Positions 22,806 through 30,372 of a DNA stretch of 32,396 nt are shown here, piece after piece. Source of the DNA: an uncultured Lachnospiraceae bacterium (GTDB taxonomy: Bacteria; Bacillota; Clostridia; Lachnospirales; Lachnospiraceae); NCBI GenBank assembly GCA_910586645.1, contig CAJUIS010000026.1, positions 1 to 32,396 of the forward strand, written 5' to 3'. Made by a program: the position numbers and the translations under genes. The notes beneath the pieces are model-generated. The model saw only the letters and a list, made by a program, of their open reading frames with translations. It searched no databases and was not told where the DNA came from. Numbering within the stretch: position 1 is the stretch's first letter; each line of letters starts with the position of its first letter.

Positions 22806-23000
22806 TTGTCACGAAAAAAGAATATCATACCTGATTATGAATCGGTTACTCCCTTTTTGAAAGGTCAAGCGTCTAAAATTTTCAAAGATGTAGCCGATAG
22901 CGACAAGGTACTAATAATTCAAAAACAAAACAAGCCACAAAACGTTGTTATTTCTTATGAGCGTTATTTGAAATTGAAGAAGGACGGAGCGGATATATGA
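22806..23000 (+). CDS. Phd/YefM-like small DNA-binding (antitoxin-type) protein
   Basis: A 64-residue protein. The segment KVLIIQKQNKPQNVVISYERYLKLKK has the strand-turn-strand-helix form of the Phd/YefM antitoxin fold (compare ...ITRNGKPVAVLISYEEY...). A polar KGQASKIFKDVADSD helix precedes it. No cognate toxin (Doc, RelE, YoeB) follows: the next gene is the nuclease-methyltransferase, whose ATG overlaps this stop as ATGA. The start is TTG at 22806 with AAGGAG ten bases upstream; no in-frame ATG is available. Position and coupling suggest it may control the restriction-modification operon, in the way C proteins do. That role is inference. Confidence 0.72.
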   Translation: MSRKKNIIPDYESVTPFLKGQASKIFKDVADSDKVLIIQKQNKPQNVVISYERYLKLKKDGADI

Positions 23001-24982
23001 TGAGACTAAATGATATTTTCAAGAATACATCTTACGATGATACCCTTTTTTCTGAGGAAGCAATTGCAGCAGTAGAATCTGCTGTTTTTATGAAGCCGGT
23101 AAAAGGTGTTGAGACTCCATATATTAAATGTCTTGTTCGTGAAAAAGAAATCAAACTTACTCCAGAGGAAGCCGTGCGTCAGTTGTATATGTACAAACTA
23201 ATTCACGAATACGGATATTCGACAAATCGTATCCAGCTTGAAACGCCTATTCATTTCGGACGTGAAGTTAAACGGGCCGATATTACTATTATGGATAAAG
23301 ATCGTCCAACTGTCCCATATATCATTGTCGAGTTGAAAAAACCGAAGCTCACCAACGGTAAAGAACAATTGAAATCTTATTGTAATGCTACGGGCGCCCC
23401 TATCGGTGTATGGACAAACGGCGAGCAGGTTTCTTGTTACAATCGCAAGGATCCTAATTTCTTTGAAATGATTAGTGATATTCCGAAAGCCACACAAAAA
23501 CTCTCAGATATTTTAAGCGAAAGGTATACCTACGATGATTTAAGAACTCGTGATAAAATCAGCAAGGAAAAACGTTCTCTTAGAAATCTCATAAAGGAAA
23601 TGGAAGATGAAGTCCTTGCAAGTGCAGGCGTGGATTCCTTTGAAGAAATTTTCAAGCTTATCTTTGGAAAACTTTATGATGAATTAATCTGCGCTAATGA
23701 TAAGACTGCTTACTTGCAATTCCGCAATAGTGGTGATACCGACTTTGAATTGAAAGAAAAAATTCAAGGTTTGTTTGATGATGCCAAAAAAAAGTGGGAA
23801 GGCGTTTTTCCCGAAGAAAGTAAAATCTTATTATCTCCCTCTCACCTTGCAGTTTGTGTTTCAACGTTGCAGGATATTAAACTCTTTAATAATAATCTTG
23901 ACGTTGTTGATGATGCTTTTGAGTATTTGATGAGCAAGGCACAAAAGGGCGAAAAAGGTCAATATTTTACACCTCGTTACGTAATTGATATGTGCGTAAA
24001 AATGATGAATCCCACTATTAATGATAAAATTATCGACACTGCTTGCGGCAGTTCTGGATTTACCGTGCATAGCATTTTTAAAGTTTGGAAAGAAATTCGT
24101 TTGTCAAAAGGGCTTGAACCCGGCGAAGATTTTACCGCTTCTGAAAGAACAACTGATGAACGAGATTTTGTTAGGGATAATGTCTTTGCAATTGACTTTG
24201 ACGAAAAAACCGTCCGTGTGGCAAGAACTCTGAATTTGATTGCCGGTGACGGGCAAACAAACGTATTACATCTTAACACTCTTGACTATTCACGTTGGAG
24301 CGAAGTGACTAAGCAAGAAGATTGGAATGATACATATAATGAAGGGTTTAAAAAGCTAAAGAAACTTCAGTCCAAAGGAAGTAACGATTTCAGTAAGTTT
24401 AATTTTGATCTCGTTATGGCAAATCCGCCTTTTGCAGGCGATATTAAAGAGCAAACAATTCTTTCTCATTATGAACTTGCAAAGAATGAGAAAGGCAAAT
24501 GGCAAAAAAAGGTTGGCAGAGATATTCTGTTCATTGAACGCAATCTCAACTTTTTGAAACCCGGTGGTCGAATGGCTGTTATCCTTCCTCAAGGTCGCTT
24601 CAATAATGCAAGTGATAAATATATCCGTGACTTTATCGCTGAACGTTGTCGTATACTCGCAGTTGTAGGTTTGCACGGCAATGTTTTTAAACCTCATACC
24701 GGAACTAAAACCTCAGTTTTGTTTGTACAAAAGTGGGATGATAAGTTGTGCCCTAAAAAAGAGGACTACCCTATTTTCTTTGCCACTATGCAAAAACCTA
24801 GTAAAGATAACTCTGGTAATAAAATTTATGTTAAGGACGAACACGGAGAAATCAAATTGGATAGTCATAGCCACTTTATTGTCAATCACGATCTTTATAA
24901 TCACGACAATATGACACAAGATGGCATTGCAGAAGCCTTTATTGAATTTGCAAAAAAGGAAGGTTTGAGTTTTTTTCGATAG
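22997..24982 (+). CDS. Restriction endonuclease-methyltransferase fusion (BcgI-like RM subunit)
   Basis: A 661-residue protein. Residues 45-160 are an HsdR_N-type PD-(D/E)XK nuclease: KRADITIMD (Asp95) and YIIVELKKP (Glu112, Lys114), followed by KEQLKSYCNATGAPIGVWTNG-like sequence. Residues 295-600 are an HsdM-type N6-adenine methyltransferase: KGQYFTPRYVI, motif I DTACGSSGF (347-355), VFAIDFDE, and motif IV NPPF (476-479). There is no helicase/translocase domain anywhere in the cassette, so it is not a classical Type I system; the layout and size fit the A subunit of BcgI-like Type IIB/IIG enzymes, which cut and methylate with one chain guided by a separate S subunit. The start is ATG 22997 with GGAG seven bases upstream. 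It ends in a T7 tract, discussed under findings. AT-rich relative to its chromosomal neighbours. Confidence 0.88.
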   Translation: MMRLNDIFKNTSYDDTLFSEEAIAAVESAVFMKPVKGVETPYIKCLVREKEIKLTPEEAVRQLYMYKLIHEYGYSTNRIQLETPIHFGREVKRADITIMDKDRPTVPYIIVELKKPKLTNGKEQLKSYCNATGAPIGVWTNGEQVSCYNRKDPNFFEMISDIPKATQKLSDILSERYTYDDLRTRDKISKEKRSLRNLIKEMEDEVLASAGVDSFEEIFKLIFGKLYDELICANDKTAYLQFRNSGDTDFELKEKIQGLFDDAKKKWEGVFPEESKILLSPSHLAVCVSTLQDIKLFNNNLDVVDDAFEYLMSKAQKGEKGQYFTPRYVIDMCVKMMNPTINDKIIDTACGSSGFTVHSIFKVWKEIRLSKGLEPGEDFTASERTTDERDFVRDNVFAIDFDEKTVRVARTLNLIAGDGQTNVLHLNTLDYSRWSEVTKQEDWNDTYNEGFKKLKKLQSKGSNDFSKFNFDLVMANPPFAGDIKEQTILSHYELAKNEKGKWQKKVGRDILFIERNLNFLKPGGRMAVILPQGRFNNASDKYIRDFIAERCRILAVVGLHGNVFKPHTGTKTSVLFVQKWDDKLCPKKEDYPIFFATMQKPSKDNSGNKIYVKDEHGEIKLDSHSHFIVNHDLYNHDNMTQDGIAEAFIEFAKKEGLSFFR

Positions 24983-25026
24983 GCCCATCTGTTGAACCTT
25001 TCAAAGAAGCTAAATATACGGCTTTG

Positions 25027-26436
25027 ATGGATGGGCTAAAGTGCAAAGAAATACTATTAAGCGATACATTTACAGCAACTAATTATTTCCGTTTAGAAGC
25101 TGAGTATTACAACTCAACATCTGTGACATACCATAGCACATTTAAAGGAAACGATGTTGTGTTAGATATTCAGTATGGAACATCAAAGTATTGCGATGAA
25201 GTTAAGAATGGTTATCCTGTACTTCGTTTAAACGAATTGAATAATGGTTTCATCGAGTCTCCGCAGAAATATTGTCATATTTTATCAGATGAAAAATTTG
25301 AAAAATTAAGGCTGAAAAGTGGTGACGTTCTTGTAATACGAACTAATGGAAACCCCAACTTAGTGGGGCGGGCTGCGGTAGTATTAGAAGATACTGAATT
25401 CGCATTTGCTTCATATCTGTATCGAGTTATACCTAATCAAAAAATCAACTCCGAAATTCTAGTAGCATATTTAAATGGTAAATACGGTAGATATGAAATA
25501 GATAAAAATTCAATAAAAGGAAATCAAACCAATTTTAGTCCAGCTAAATTTAGGGACATCAATATCCCGAATTTCGGTAAGGATATTCAAGATGCAATTA
25601 AAAAGGTGTTTCATATAGCTCACAAAAGCAGAACCTTAGCAGATGCTTCGTATTTAAATGCAGAGCAAATTTTGCTTTCTGAGCTTAAACTAGACAGTTT
25701 TGTGACTTCAGGCAAAGAATGCTCTATCAAGTTGCTTTCTGAAACTTTTAAAACAAAAGGACGCCTTGATGCAGAATATTATCAGCCCAAATATGATACC
25801 CTTCTTCAAATCTTATCGGAATTTCGATGCAAAAAACTTGGTGGAAGTAACGGTATTGTAGATATAAAAAAATCAATTGAGCCCGGAAGTGATGCATATA
25901 AATCACAAGGAATTCCTTTTGTTAGAGTAAGTGATATTAACAAATTTGGGATATCAGAACCAGAAATATACTTGTCCGAAGATATTGTAGACAACATCTC
26001 AAGTTTGTATCCTCAAAAAGACACTATTTTATTCTCAAAGGACGGTAGTATTGGTATCGCATACAAAATGGAGGAATCTGCTCAGATCATTACATCAGGA
26101 GCGTTATTACACTTCTCTATTAAAGATGTTGAAGCTGTTTTACCTGACTATTTAACATTGGTATTGAATTCCCCTGCTGTACAATTGCAAGCCGAGCGAG
26201 ATTCTAACGGGGCTATTATTAAACATTGGAAACCATCTGAAATTGAAAACGTTATAATTCCAATTCTTGATGTAGATACACAAAATTTAATTGCATTAAA
26301 GGTACAAGAATCATTTGCTTTGCGTAAAAAATCAAAAAAATCACTTGAATATGCAATGTCAGCTGTTGAGATTGCCATTGAAAATAGCGAGGAACAAGCT
26401 TTGAAATGGCTTGAAGAGAAGGCAGTTGAATACTAA
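25027..26436 (+). CDS. Type I-style specificity subunit with two target recognition domains
   Basis: A protein of about 469 residues that should direct the nuclease-methyltransferase to a bipartite DNA sequence. The two halves repeat each other: EILLSDTFTATNYFRLEAEYYN opens the first, and IKLLSETFKTKGRLDAEYYQ opens the second (near residue 235). Each holds a Methylase_S recognition domain (first: SGDVLVIRTNGNPNLVGRAAVV; second: KDTILFSKDGSIGIAYKM). Helical spacers follow each domain; the last is AIENSEEQALKWLEEKAVEY. The ATG at 25027 has no SD, and the frame stays open upstream across the methyltransferase stop, so it may normally be made as a fusion after a one-base shift. Two domains predict an asymmetric bipartite target. 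Confidence 0.88.
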   Translation: MDGLKCKEILLSDTFTATNYFRLEAEYYNSTSVTYHSTFKGNDVVLDIQYGTSKYCDEVKNGYPVLRLNELNNGFIESPQKYCHILSDEKFEKLRLKSGDVLVIRTNGNPNLVGRAAVVLEDTEFAFASYLYRVIPNQKINSEILVAYLNGKYGRYEIDKNSIKGNQTNFSPAKFRDINIPNFGKDIQDAIKKVFHIAHKSRTLADASYLNAEQILLSELKLDSFVTSGKECSIKLLSETFKTKGRLDAEYYQPKYDTLLQILSEFRCKKLGGSNGIVDIKKSIEPGSDAYKSQGIPFVRVSDINKFGISEPEIYLSEDIVDNISSLYPQKDTILFSKDGSIGIAYKMEESAQIITSGALLHFSIKDVEAVLPDYLTLVLNSPAVQLQAERDSNGAIIKHWKPSEIENVIIPILDVDTQNLIALKVQESFALRKKSKKSLEYAMSAVEIAIENSEEQALKWLEEKAVEY

Positions 26437-26522
26437 TGCCAAGCTATAGAGATTGGATACGAAAAATCGATTTAGATATTGATTACTATTCAGCATTTAT
26501 TAAAGCTTGGATAGCATTTTAA
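26436..26522 (+). pseudogene. Truncated ORF coupled to the specificity gene
   Basis: A 28-codon frame starts with an ATG that overlaps the stop of the specificity gene (TAATG), so it was made by translational coupling. It reads MPSYRDWIRKIDLDIDYYSA and then FIKAWIAF before a TAA. The closing AWIAF looks like the start of proteins that continue with an N-x-W-Y motif and follow similar RM operons; the match is from memory and not secure. The rest of the gene is gone and mobile-element debris follows, so a fourth cassette gene was probably cut here. Confidence 0.5.
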
Positions 26523-26815
26523 GGGAAAGATCCTTGATATGCCGCCCAGAATCCTGCAAGCCCCCATATCAGCACAGCATTGAAAGAATAAATGAAAACT
26601 GAATATGACATAGACACGGCGTTTCTCTATCTCATCATAACAGGGAGAACAGGAACGCCGCTTTTTTATACCCTCATGTTACGCAATAGAAGCCCAAAGA
26701 GCCTTGCTGCAAGCGGCTTTGCGGACGTGTTTTTGCAGGAGATAAGGATTTATATCTAACCCCGGCAAAATGGCGTTCTATTGCGCAACATACCCCAAGC
26801 AAAAGACGCTCTGAA
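26523..26815. other. Non-coding scar with inverted repeats and a hairpin
   Basis: No gene is convincing here. A terminator-like hairpin, CGGCGTT (26617-26623) with AACGCCG (26654-26660), is followed by CTTTTTTA. Just after it, ATGTTACGCAATAGAA (26676-26691) is repeated in inverted orientation at 26776-26791 with one mismatch, 84 bases apart. A 55-codon frame at 26592-26759 has no SD and runs through both structures, so I do not count it as a gene. The repeats may be ends of a small mobile sequence or two facing copies of a recombination remnant. Confidence 0.5.
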
Positions 26816-27009
26816 GCTATGGCAGCTTTCCAAGAGAATCACAACCGAATTTGCCCGATATTGGATTATCCGATGTCAGAAAATCCAATACAATTAAATA
26901 AAGATATACTAAATACTAATTTACTAAATAAAGAGAAAAGAAATACAGATATACAAAAATCCTTGTTTTGGATATGGAGCAAAATAGAGCAAAAAGTATG
27001 TGTGTGAAC
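26816..27009 (+). pseudogene. Remnant of an element-borne replication initiator/HTH protein
   Basis: The frame contains FQENHNRICPILDYPMSENP and IQLNKDILNTNLLNKE. Short linkers of the form ...ENPTQLNKDI...L.NTDL.N... occur in the variable middle of replication-initiator/HTH proteins (DUF6017-like) of Clostridia conjugative elements. The N-terminal winged helix and the C-terminal domain are both missing, and there is no ribosome binding site. I take it as debris; recognition rests on this one segment and is moderate at best. Confidence 0.4.
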
Positions 27010-27034
27010 TTTTGAGCCGCATTAACAGAAGCAT

Positions 27035-27064
27035 GACATATAAAGAATCTTCCCTGCATACAAT
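27035..27064 (+). promoter_or_regulatory. Sigma-E-type promoter of spoIIID
   Basis: GACATATA (27035-27042) and CATACAAT (27057-27064) are separated by 14 bp. The -10 box is identical to the Bacillus sigma-E consensus CATACAAT and the -35 agrees at six of eight positions. The predicted start, near 27071, lies about 22 bases before the TTG start codon. spoIIID is a known sigma-E target in Bacillus and Clostridia, so gene and promoter support each other. Confidence 0.82.
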
Positions 27065-27092
27065 GTAAAAACAAGTATCGCAGGGGATTCTT

Positions 27093-27347
27093 TTGAAAAG
27101 TTATATTGAGGAAAGAGCTATGGAAATAGCCAGATATATTATCGAGAACAATGCGACAGTAAGACAGACGGCAAAACAGTTTGGGATTAGCAAAAGCACG
27201 GTTCACAAAGACGTAACGGAACGTCTCCCGCAAATCAACCCTACTCTTGCCAAAAACGCCAGAAAGGTATTGGATGTGAACAAATCGGAACGTCATATCC
27301 GGGGAGGTCTGGCAACGAGGGAAAAATATCTGCATCACCATATTTGA
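27093..27347 (+). CDS. spoIIID: Sporulation transcription factor SpoIIID
   Basis: An 84-residue DNA-binding protein that acts in the mother cell, activating and repressing genes between sigma-E and sigma-K. The sequence is typical: MKSYIEERAMEIARYIIENN, then the helix-turn-helix TVRQTAKQFGISKSTVHKDV, then RLPQINPTLAKNARKVLDVN, KSERHIRGGLATREKYL and a basic tail. Length is close to the 93 residues of B. subtilis. The start is TTG with AGGGG six bases upstream. It has its own sigma-E-type promoter and terminator. Its usual neighbours in other Clostridia (such as mreB-like genes) are absent; instead it borders mobile-element debris and a MATE gene. Confidence 0.96.
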   Translation: MKSYIEERAMEIARYIIENNATVRQTAKQFGISKSTVHKDVTERLPQINPTLAKNARKVLDVNKSERHIRGGLATREKYLHHHI

Positions 27348-27378
27348 TCAGGATACATATGCTCTTTTTTACGCATCG

Positions 27379-27412
27379 CCGACAGAAAAATAAATCTTTC
27401 TGTCGGTGTTTT
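27379..27412 (+). terminator. Terminator of spoIIID
   Basis: CCGACAGAAA (27379-27388) pairs perfectly with TTTCTGTCGG (27397-27406), followed by TGTTTT. It lies 31 bases after the spoIIID stop and before the MATE promoter. Confidence 0.85.
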
Positions 27413-27430
27413 CATGCAAAAAGAAAAAAT

Positions 27431-27459
27431 TTTACGCCGGATATAGAATATGGTAGAAT
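27431..27459 (+). promoter_or_regulatory. Promoter of the MATE transporter gene
   Basis: TTTACG (27431-27436), a 17-bp spacer and TAGAAT (27454-27459) form a moderate sigma-A-type promoter about 25 bases upstream of the MATE start codon. Confidence 0.6.
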
Positions 27460-27484
27460 AAACGGCGAAAGAAGGCGTATGAAT

Positions 27485-28834
27485 ATGCAGGATGCAGAAA
27501 TCAGACAATATAAAAAGATGACGGAGACACCTGTTGGAAAGCTTATTTTAGAGCTTGGACTTCCAACTACGATCAGTATGCTGATTACGAATATTTACAA
27601 TATGGCGGATACGTTTTATGTCAGCAAAATCAGCATTACGGCCAGCGGGGCCACGGGAATCGTATTTGCCCTGATGGCAGTTCTTCAGGCGTTTGGATTT
27701 ATGTTTGGCCATGGCGCAGGGAGCAATATCAGCCGGCTGCTGGGGGCAAAAGAGACTGTGCGCGCAAAAATTTTCACCTCTACCAGTGTATTTCTGGCGC
27801 TTTTGACAGGAATTTTAATCGGAACTTTCGGCCTTATGTTTCCAGACCCGTTTATGCGGGCTTTAGGCAGTACGGATACTATTCTTAAAGACGCAAAAAT
27901 ATACGGGGGTTTTATCTTAATTTCCGGTTCCGCTATGACGGTTGGATGCGTGCTGAACAATATTTTAAGATATGAAGGAGAGGCTGCGTTCGCTATGGCA
28001 GGGCTTTGTACGGGCGGAATTTTAAATATGCTTCTGGATCCGGTTTTGATTTTTCAATGCGATATGGGGATTGCCGGAGCCGGACTGTCAACAGCAGTCT
28101 CCCAGTATATCAGCACAGGCATTCTTCTCCTGCCGTTTCTGCGAAAAAAAACAGTTACGGAAATCAGTTTCCGCTATGTCACAAAAGAAATTTCTGACGT
28201 CGGCAATATTATCCTTACCGGGCTGCCGAGCCTGGCAAGACAGGGGTTAAACAGTATTTCGACAGCGGTTCTCAATCTTCAGGCCGCCATGTTTGGAGAT
28301 GCGGCAGTTGCTGCAATGAGCATTGCGGGCCGGTGCGGAAATCTGCTGTTTAGTTTTGCGCTTGGAATTGCACAGGGATTCCAGCCGATTTGTGCGTTTA
28401 ATTATGGAGCCGGAAAAAAGGAACGGGTGAAAAAGGCTGTCTGGGTTACTATGCTTCTTGGAATTGGAATAATGGGGGTTCTGTGCGCTGTGTGTGATTT
28501 TCTTGCGCCTGAAATAATCGTTTTGTTCCGGGAGGAAAAGAGCGTTCTTTCGGCCGGAGTGGGAGCGTTCCGCTGGATGTGCCGGACTTTATTTCTGCTT
28601 CCGGTTTCTGCAGTGGGAAGCATGCTGTTCCAAAGCATCGGAAAAAAGGGACGTTCACTTTTCATTGCGGCTCTCCAAAGCGGGCTGATATCCATACCGC
28701 TTATGTTTCTTTTACCAGGGTATTTTGGAATTTCCGGAATCTGGTCTGCACAGCCGCTTTCCTATCTGGCTGCAGGCATTGTGACCATTCCTGTTTTAAT
28801 GATTTTTTTTCGGGAACAGAGAGAAAAATTTTAA
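27485..28834 (+). CDS. MATE family efflux transporter
   Basis: A 449-residue inner-membrane protein with about twelve hydrophobic segments in two similar halves. The N terminus (TPVGKLILELGLPTTISMLI, NIYNMADTFYVS) and GHGAGSNISRLLGAKE, GIAQGFQPICAFNYGAGKK are classic MATE motifs of the DinF/MepA branch. Such proteins export drugs or metabolites by exchange with Na+ or H+. The substrate cannot be read from the sequence. Two in-frame ATGs are possible: 27479 (three bases from AGAAGG) and 27485 (nine bases), and the second fits better. The frame further upstream overlaps the spoIIID terminator and is not coding. Confidence 0.93.
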   Translation: MQDAEIRQYKKMTETPVGKLILELGLPTTISMLITNIYNMADTFYVSKISITASGATGIVFALMAVLQAFGFMFGHGAGSNISRLLGAKETVRAKIFTSTSVFLALLTGILIGTFGLMFPDPFMRALGSTDTILKDAKIYGGFILISGSAMTVGCVLNNILRYEGEAAFAMAGLCTGGILNMLLDPVLIFQCDMGIAGAGLSTAVSQYISTGILLLPFLRKKTVTEISFRYVTKEISDVGNIILTGLPSLARQGLNSISTAVLNLQAAMFGDAAVAAMSIAGRCGNLLFSFALGIAQGFQPICAFNYGAGKKERVKKAVWVTMLLGIGIMGVLCAVCDFLAPEIIVLFREEKSVLSAGVGAFRWMCRTLFLLPVSAVGSMLFQSIGKKGRSLFIAALQSGLISIPLMFLLPGYFGISGIWSAQPLSYLAAGIVTIPVLMIFFREQREKF

Positions 28835-28908
28835 AATTCACATATTTTTAAAAAAACAGGATACGCTAAAGCCGTAAGAACTATATTATGTTTGGAGGCT
28901 TTGCGAAA

Positions 28909-30297
28909 ATGGAAAAAACAGAAACAGCGCCGTTTGGTTTTAAAGATAAAATCGGATATATGTTTGGGGATTTTGGGAATGACTTTACCTTTATTTTTGC
29001 AAGTACATTTTTAATGGTTTTTTATACAAAGACGCTTGGAATTGAAGCGTCTATGGTCGGGACGCTTTTTTTGGTGGCAAGAGGCGTGGATGCATTTACA
29101 GATATAGGAATGGGGCGGATTGTGGATTCCGCTCCAGAACATCCGAAGGGAAGGTTCCGGATCTGGATTCTTCGTATGTGCGGGCCTGTGGCGATTACAA
29201 GCTTTCTGATGTACCAAAGTTCTATGGCTGATGCGTCTATGGGTATAAAAATAGCCTATATGTTTGTCACATACCTGCTGTGGGGCTCCGTTTTTTATAC
29301 GTCGATCAACATTCCATACGGTTCTATGGCGTCTGTGATTTCGGAAAAGTCAAAGGACAGGCAGTCGCTTTCCGTATACCGCTCGCTTGGATCGACATTT
29401 GCGGCGGTAGCGATCAATGTGCTCGCCCCACTGTTTATTTACCGGCTGGATGAAAATGGAAATCAGGTTGTAGTCGGAAAAATGTTTACCATTGTTTCGG
29501 GAATATTTTCTTTTCTGGCTGTAATCTGTTACCTTCTGTGCTATTTTCTGGTAACGGAACGTGTCGCTGTCGGGAAAAAAACAGTGCAGAAGAAAACATC
29601 CGTTGTAAAAACGCTGACGCATGTGTTTGCAAACCGTGCGCTGCTGGCAGTTATATTAATCTCTATCCTGACGCTTTGCGCAACGATTATGAGCCAGTCA
29701 ATCAGTACGTTTTTATTTGCGGATTATTTTAAAAATACGAAGGCCCTCTCCATCAATAATTTTCTTGGGCTTCCGGCTGCAATCCTTCTGGCGGCGGTTT
29801 CCGGAAAGCTGGTGGAACGTTTTGGCAGGAAAGAAGTGACTTCCATCGGATGTATTTTGGCGGCGGCATTGTTTTTTATTATTTATTTTTTAAAACTGGA
29901 AAATGTCTGGGCGTATATTATACTCAATTTCATTGCCTGCATAGGCGGTATGTATCTGTTTAATATGACAATCTGGGCGATAATTACGGATGTCATTGAC
30001 GATCAGGAAGTGCAGACGATGCAGAGGGATGACGGTACAATCTACGGCGTATATTCATTTGCGCGAAAACTCGGACAGGCTCTGGCCGGCGGCCTTGGAG
30101 GGTTCGCCCTGTCGGCAATTGGTTATGATTCGCTTGCCGCAGCGCAGACAGATTCTGTGCGGGTCGGAATTTACGGGCTTTCTACGCTGTTTCCTGCAGC
30201 GATTTATACGCTTGTGGCAGTGGTGTTTCTCTTTCTGTATCCGTTGTCTAAACGTCGGGTGGAAGAAAATACGAGGGAACTTCAAAACAGAAGATAA
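28909..30297 (+). CDS. GPH family sugar:cation symporter (MFS-like)
   Basis: A 462-residue polytopic membrane protein of the glycoside-pentoside-hexuronide:cation symporter family. It shows the family opening GFKDKIGYMFGDFGNDFTF, the loop DAFTDIGMGRIVDSAPEHPKGRFR, and NIPYGSMASVISEKSKDRQSL, plus the later FGRKEVTSIG and AIITDVIDDQEVQT region that is characteristic of GPH rather than drug MFS. The likely cargo is a glycoside or uronic-acid-type sugar taken up with Na+ or H+. No glycoside hydrolase gene is adjacent to indicate which. The start is ATG 28909 with GGAGG ten bases upstream. It follows MATE by 74 bases and may share its transcript. Confidence 0.9.
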   Translation: MEKTETAPFGFKDKIGYMFGDFGNDFTFIFASTFLMVFYTKTLGIEASMVGTLFLVARGVDAFTDIGMGRIVDSAPEHPKGRFRIWILRMCGPVAITSFLMYQSSMADASMGIKIAYMFVTYLLWGSVFYTSINIPYGSMASVISEKSKDRQSLSVYRSLGSTFAAVAINVLAPLFIYRLDENGNQVVVGKMFTIVSGIFSFLAVICYLLCYFLVTERVAVGKKTVQKKTSVVKTLTHVFANRALLAVILISILTLCATIMSQSISTFLFADYFKNTKALSINNFLGLPAAILLAAVSGKLVERFGRKEVTSIGCILAAALFFIIYFLKLENVWAYIILNFIACIGGMYLFNMTIWAIITDVIDDQEVQTMQRDDGTIYGVYSFARKLGQALAGGLGGFALSAIGYDSLAAAQTDSVRVGIYGLSTLFPAAIYTLVAVVFLFLYPLSKRRVEENTRELQNRR

Positions 30298-30307
30298 AAA
30301 ATATTGC

Positions 30308-30336
30308 TTGTCATTCGAAAACAGCTTTCTTATAAT
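30308..30336 (+). promoter_or_regulatory. Strong sigma-A promoter of guaA
   Basis: TTGTCA (30308-30313), a 17-bp spacer and TATAAT (30331-30336) differ from consensus by one base. Transcription should start near 30343, leaving a leader of about 30 bases, too short for a purine riboswitch. Confidence 0.88.
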
Positions 30337-30372
30337 GGAACATAAGTAAACACATGAGGAGGAAGTAGACGA

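Noticed and set aside
22806..24982. Classical toxin-antitoxin pair
   Set aside because: No toxin-sized gene follows the Phd-like frame; the next gene is the 661-residue nuclease-methyltransferase.
22997..26436. Classical Type I RM system (hsdRMS)
   Set aside because: No translocase motor is present; the nuclease is part of the methyltransferase chain.
26592..26759. 55-codon frame in the right-hand scar
   Set aside because: No SD, no family, and it runs through a terminator-like hairpin and one inverted repeat arm.
30298..30372. Purine riboswitch before guaA
   Set aside because: The promoter at 30308-30336 leaves about 30 bases of leader, too short for the aptamer.
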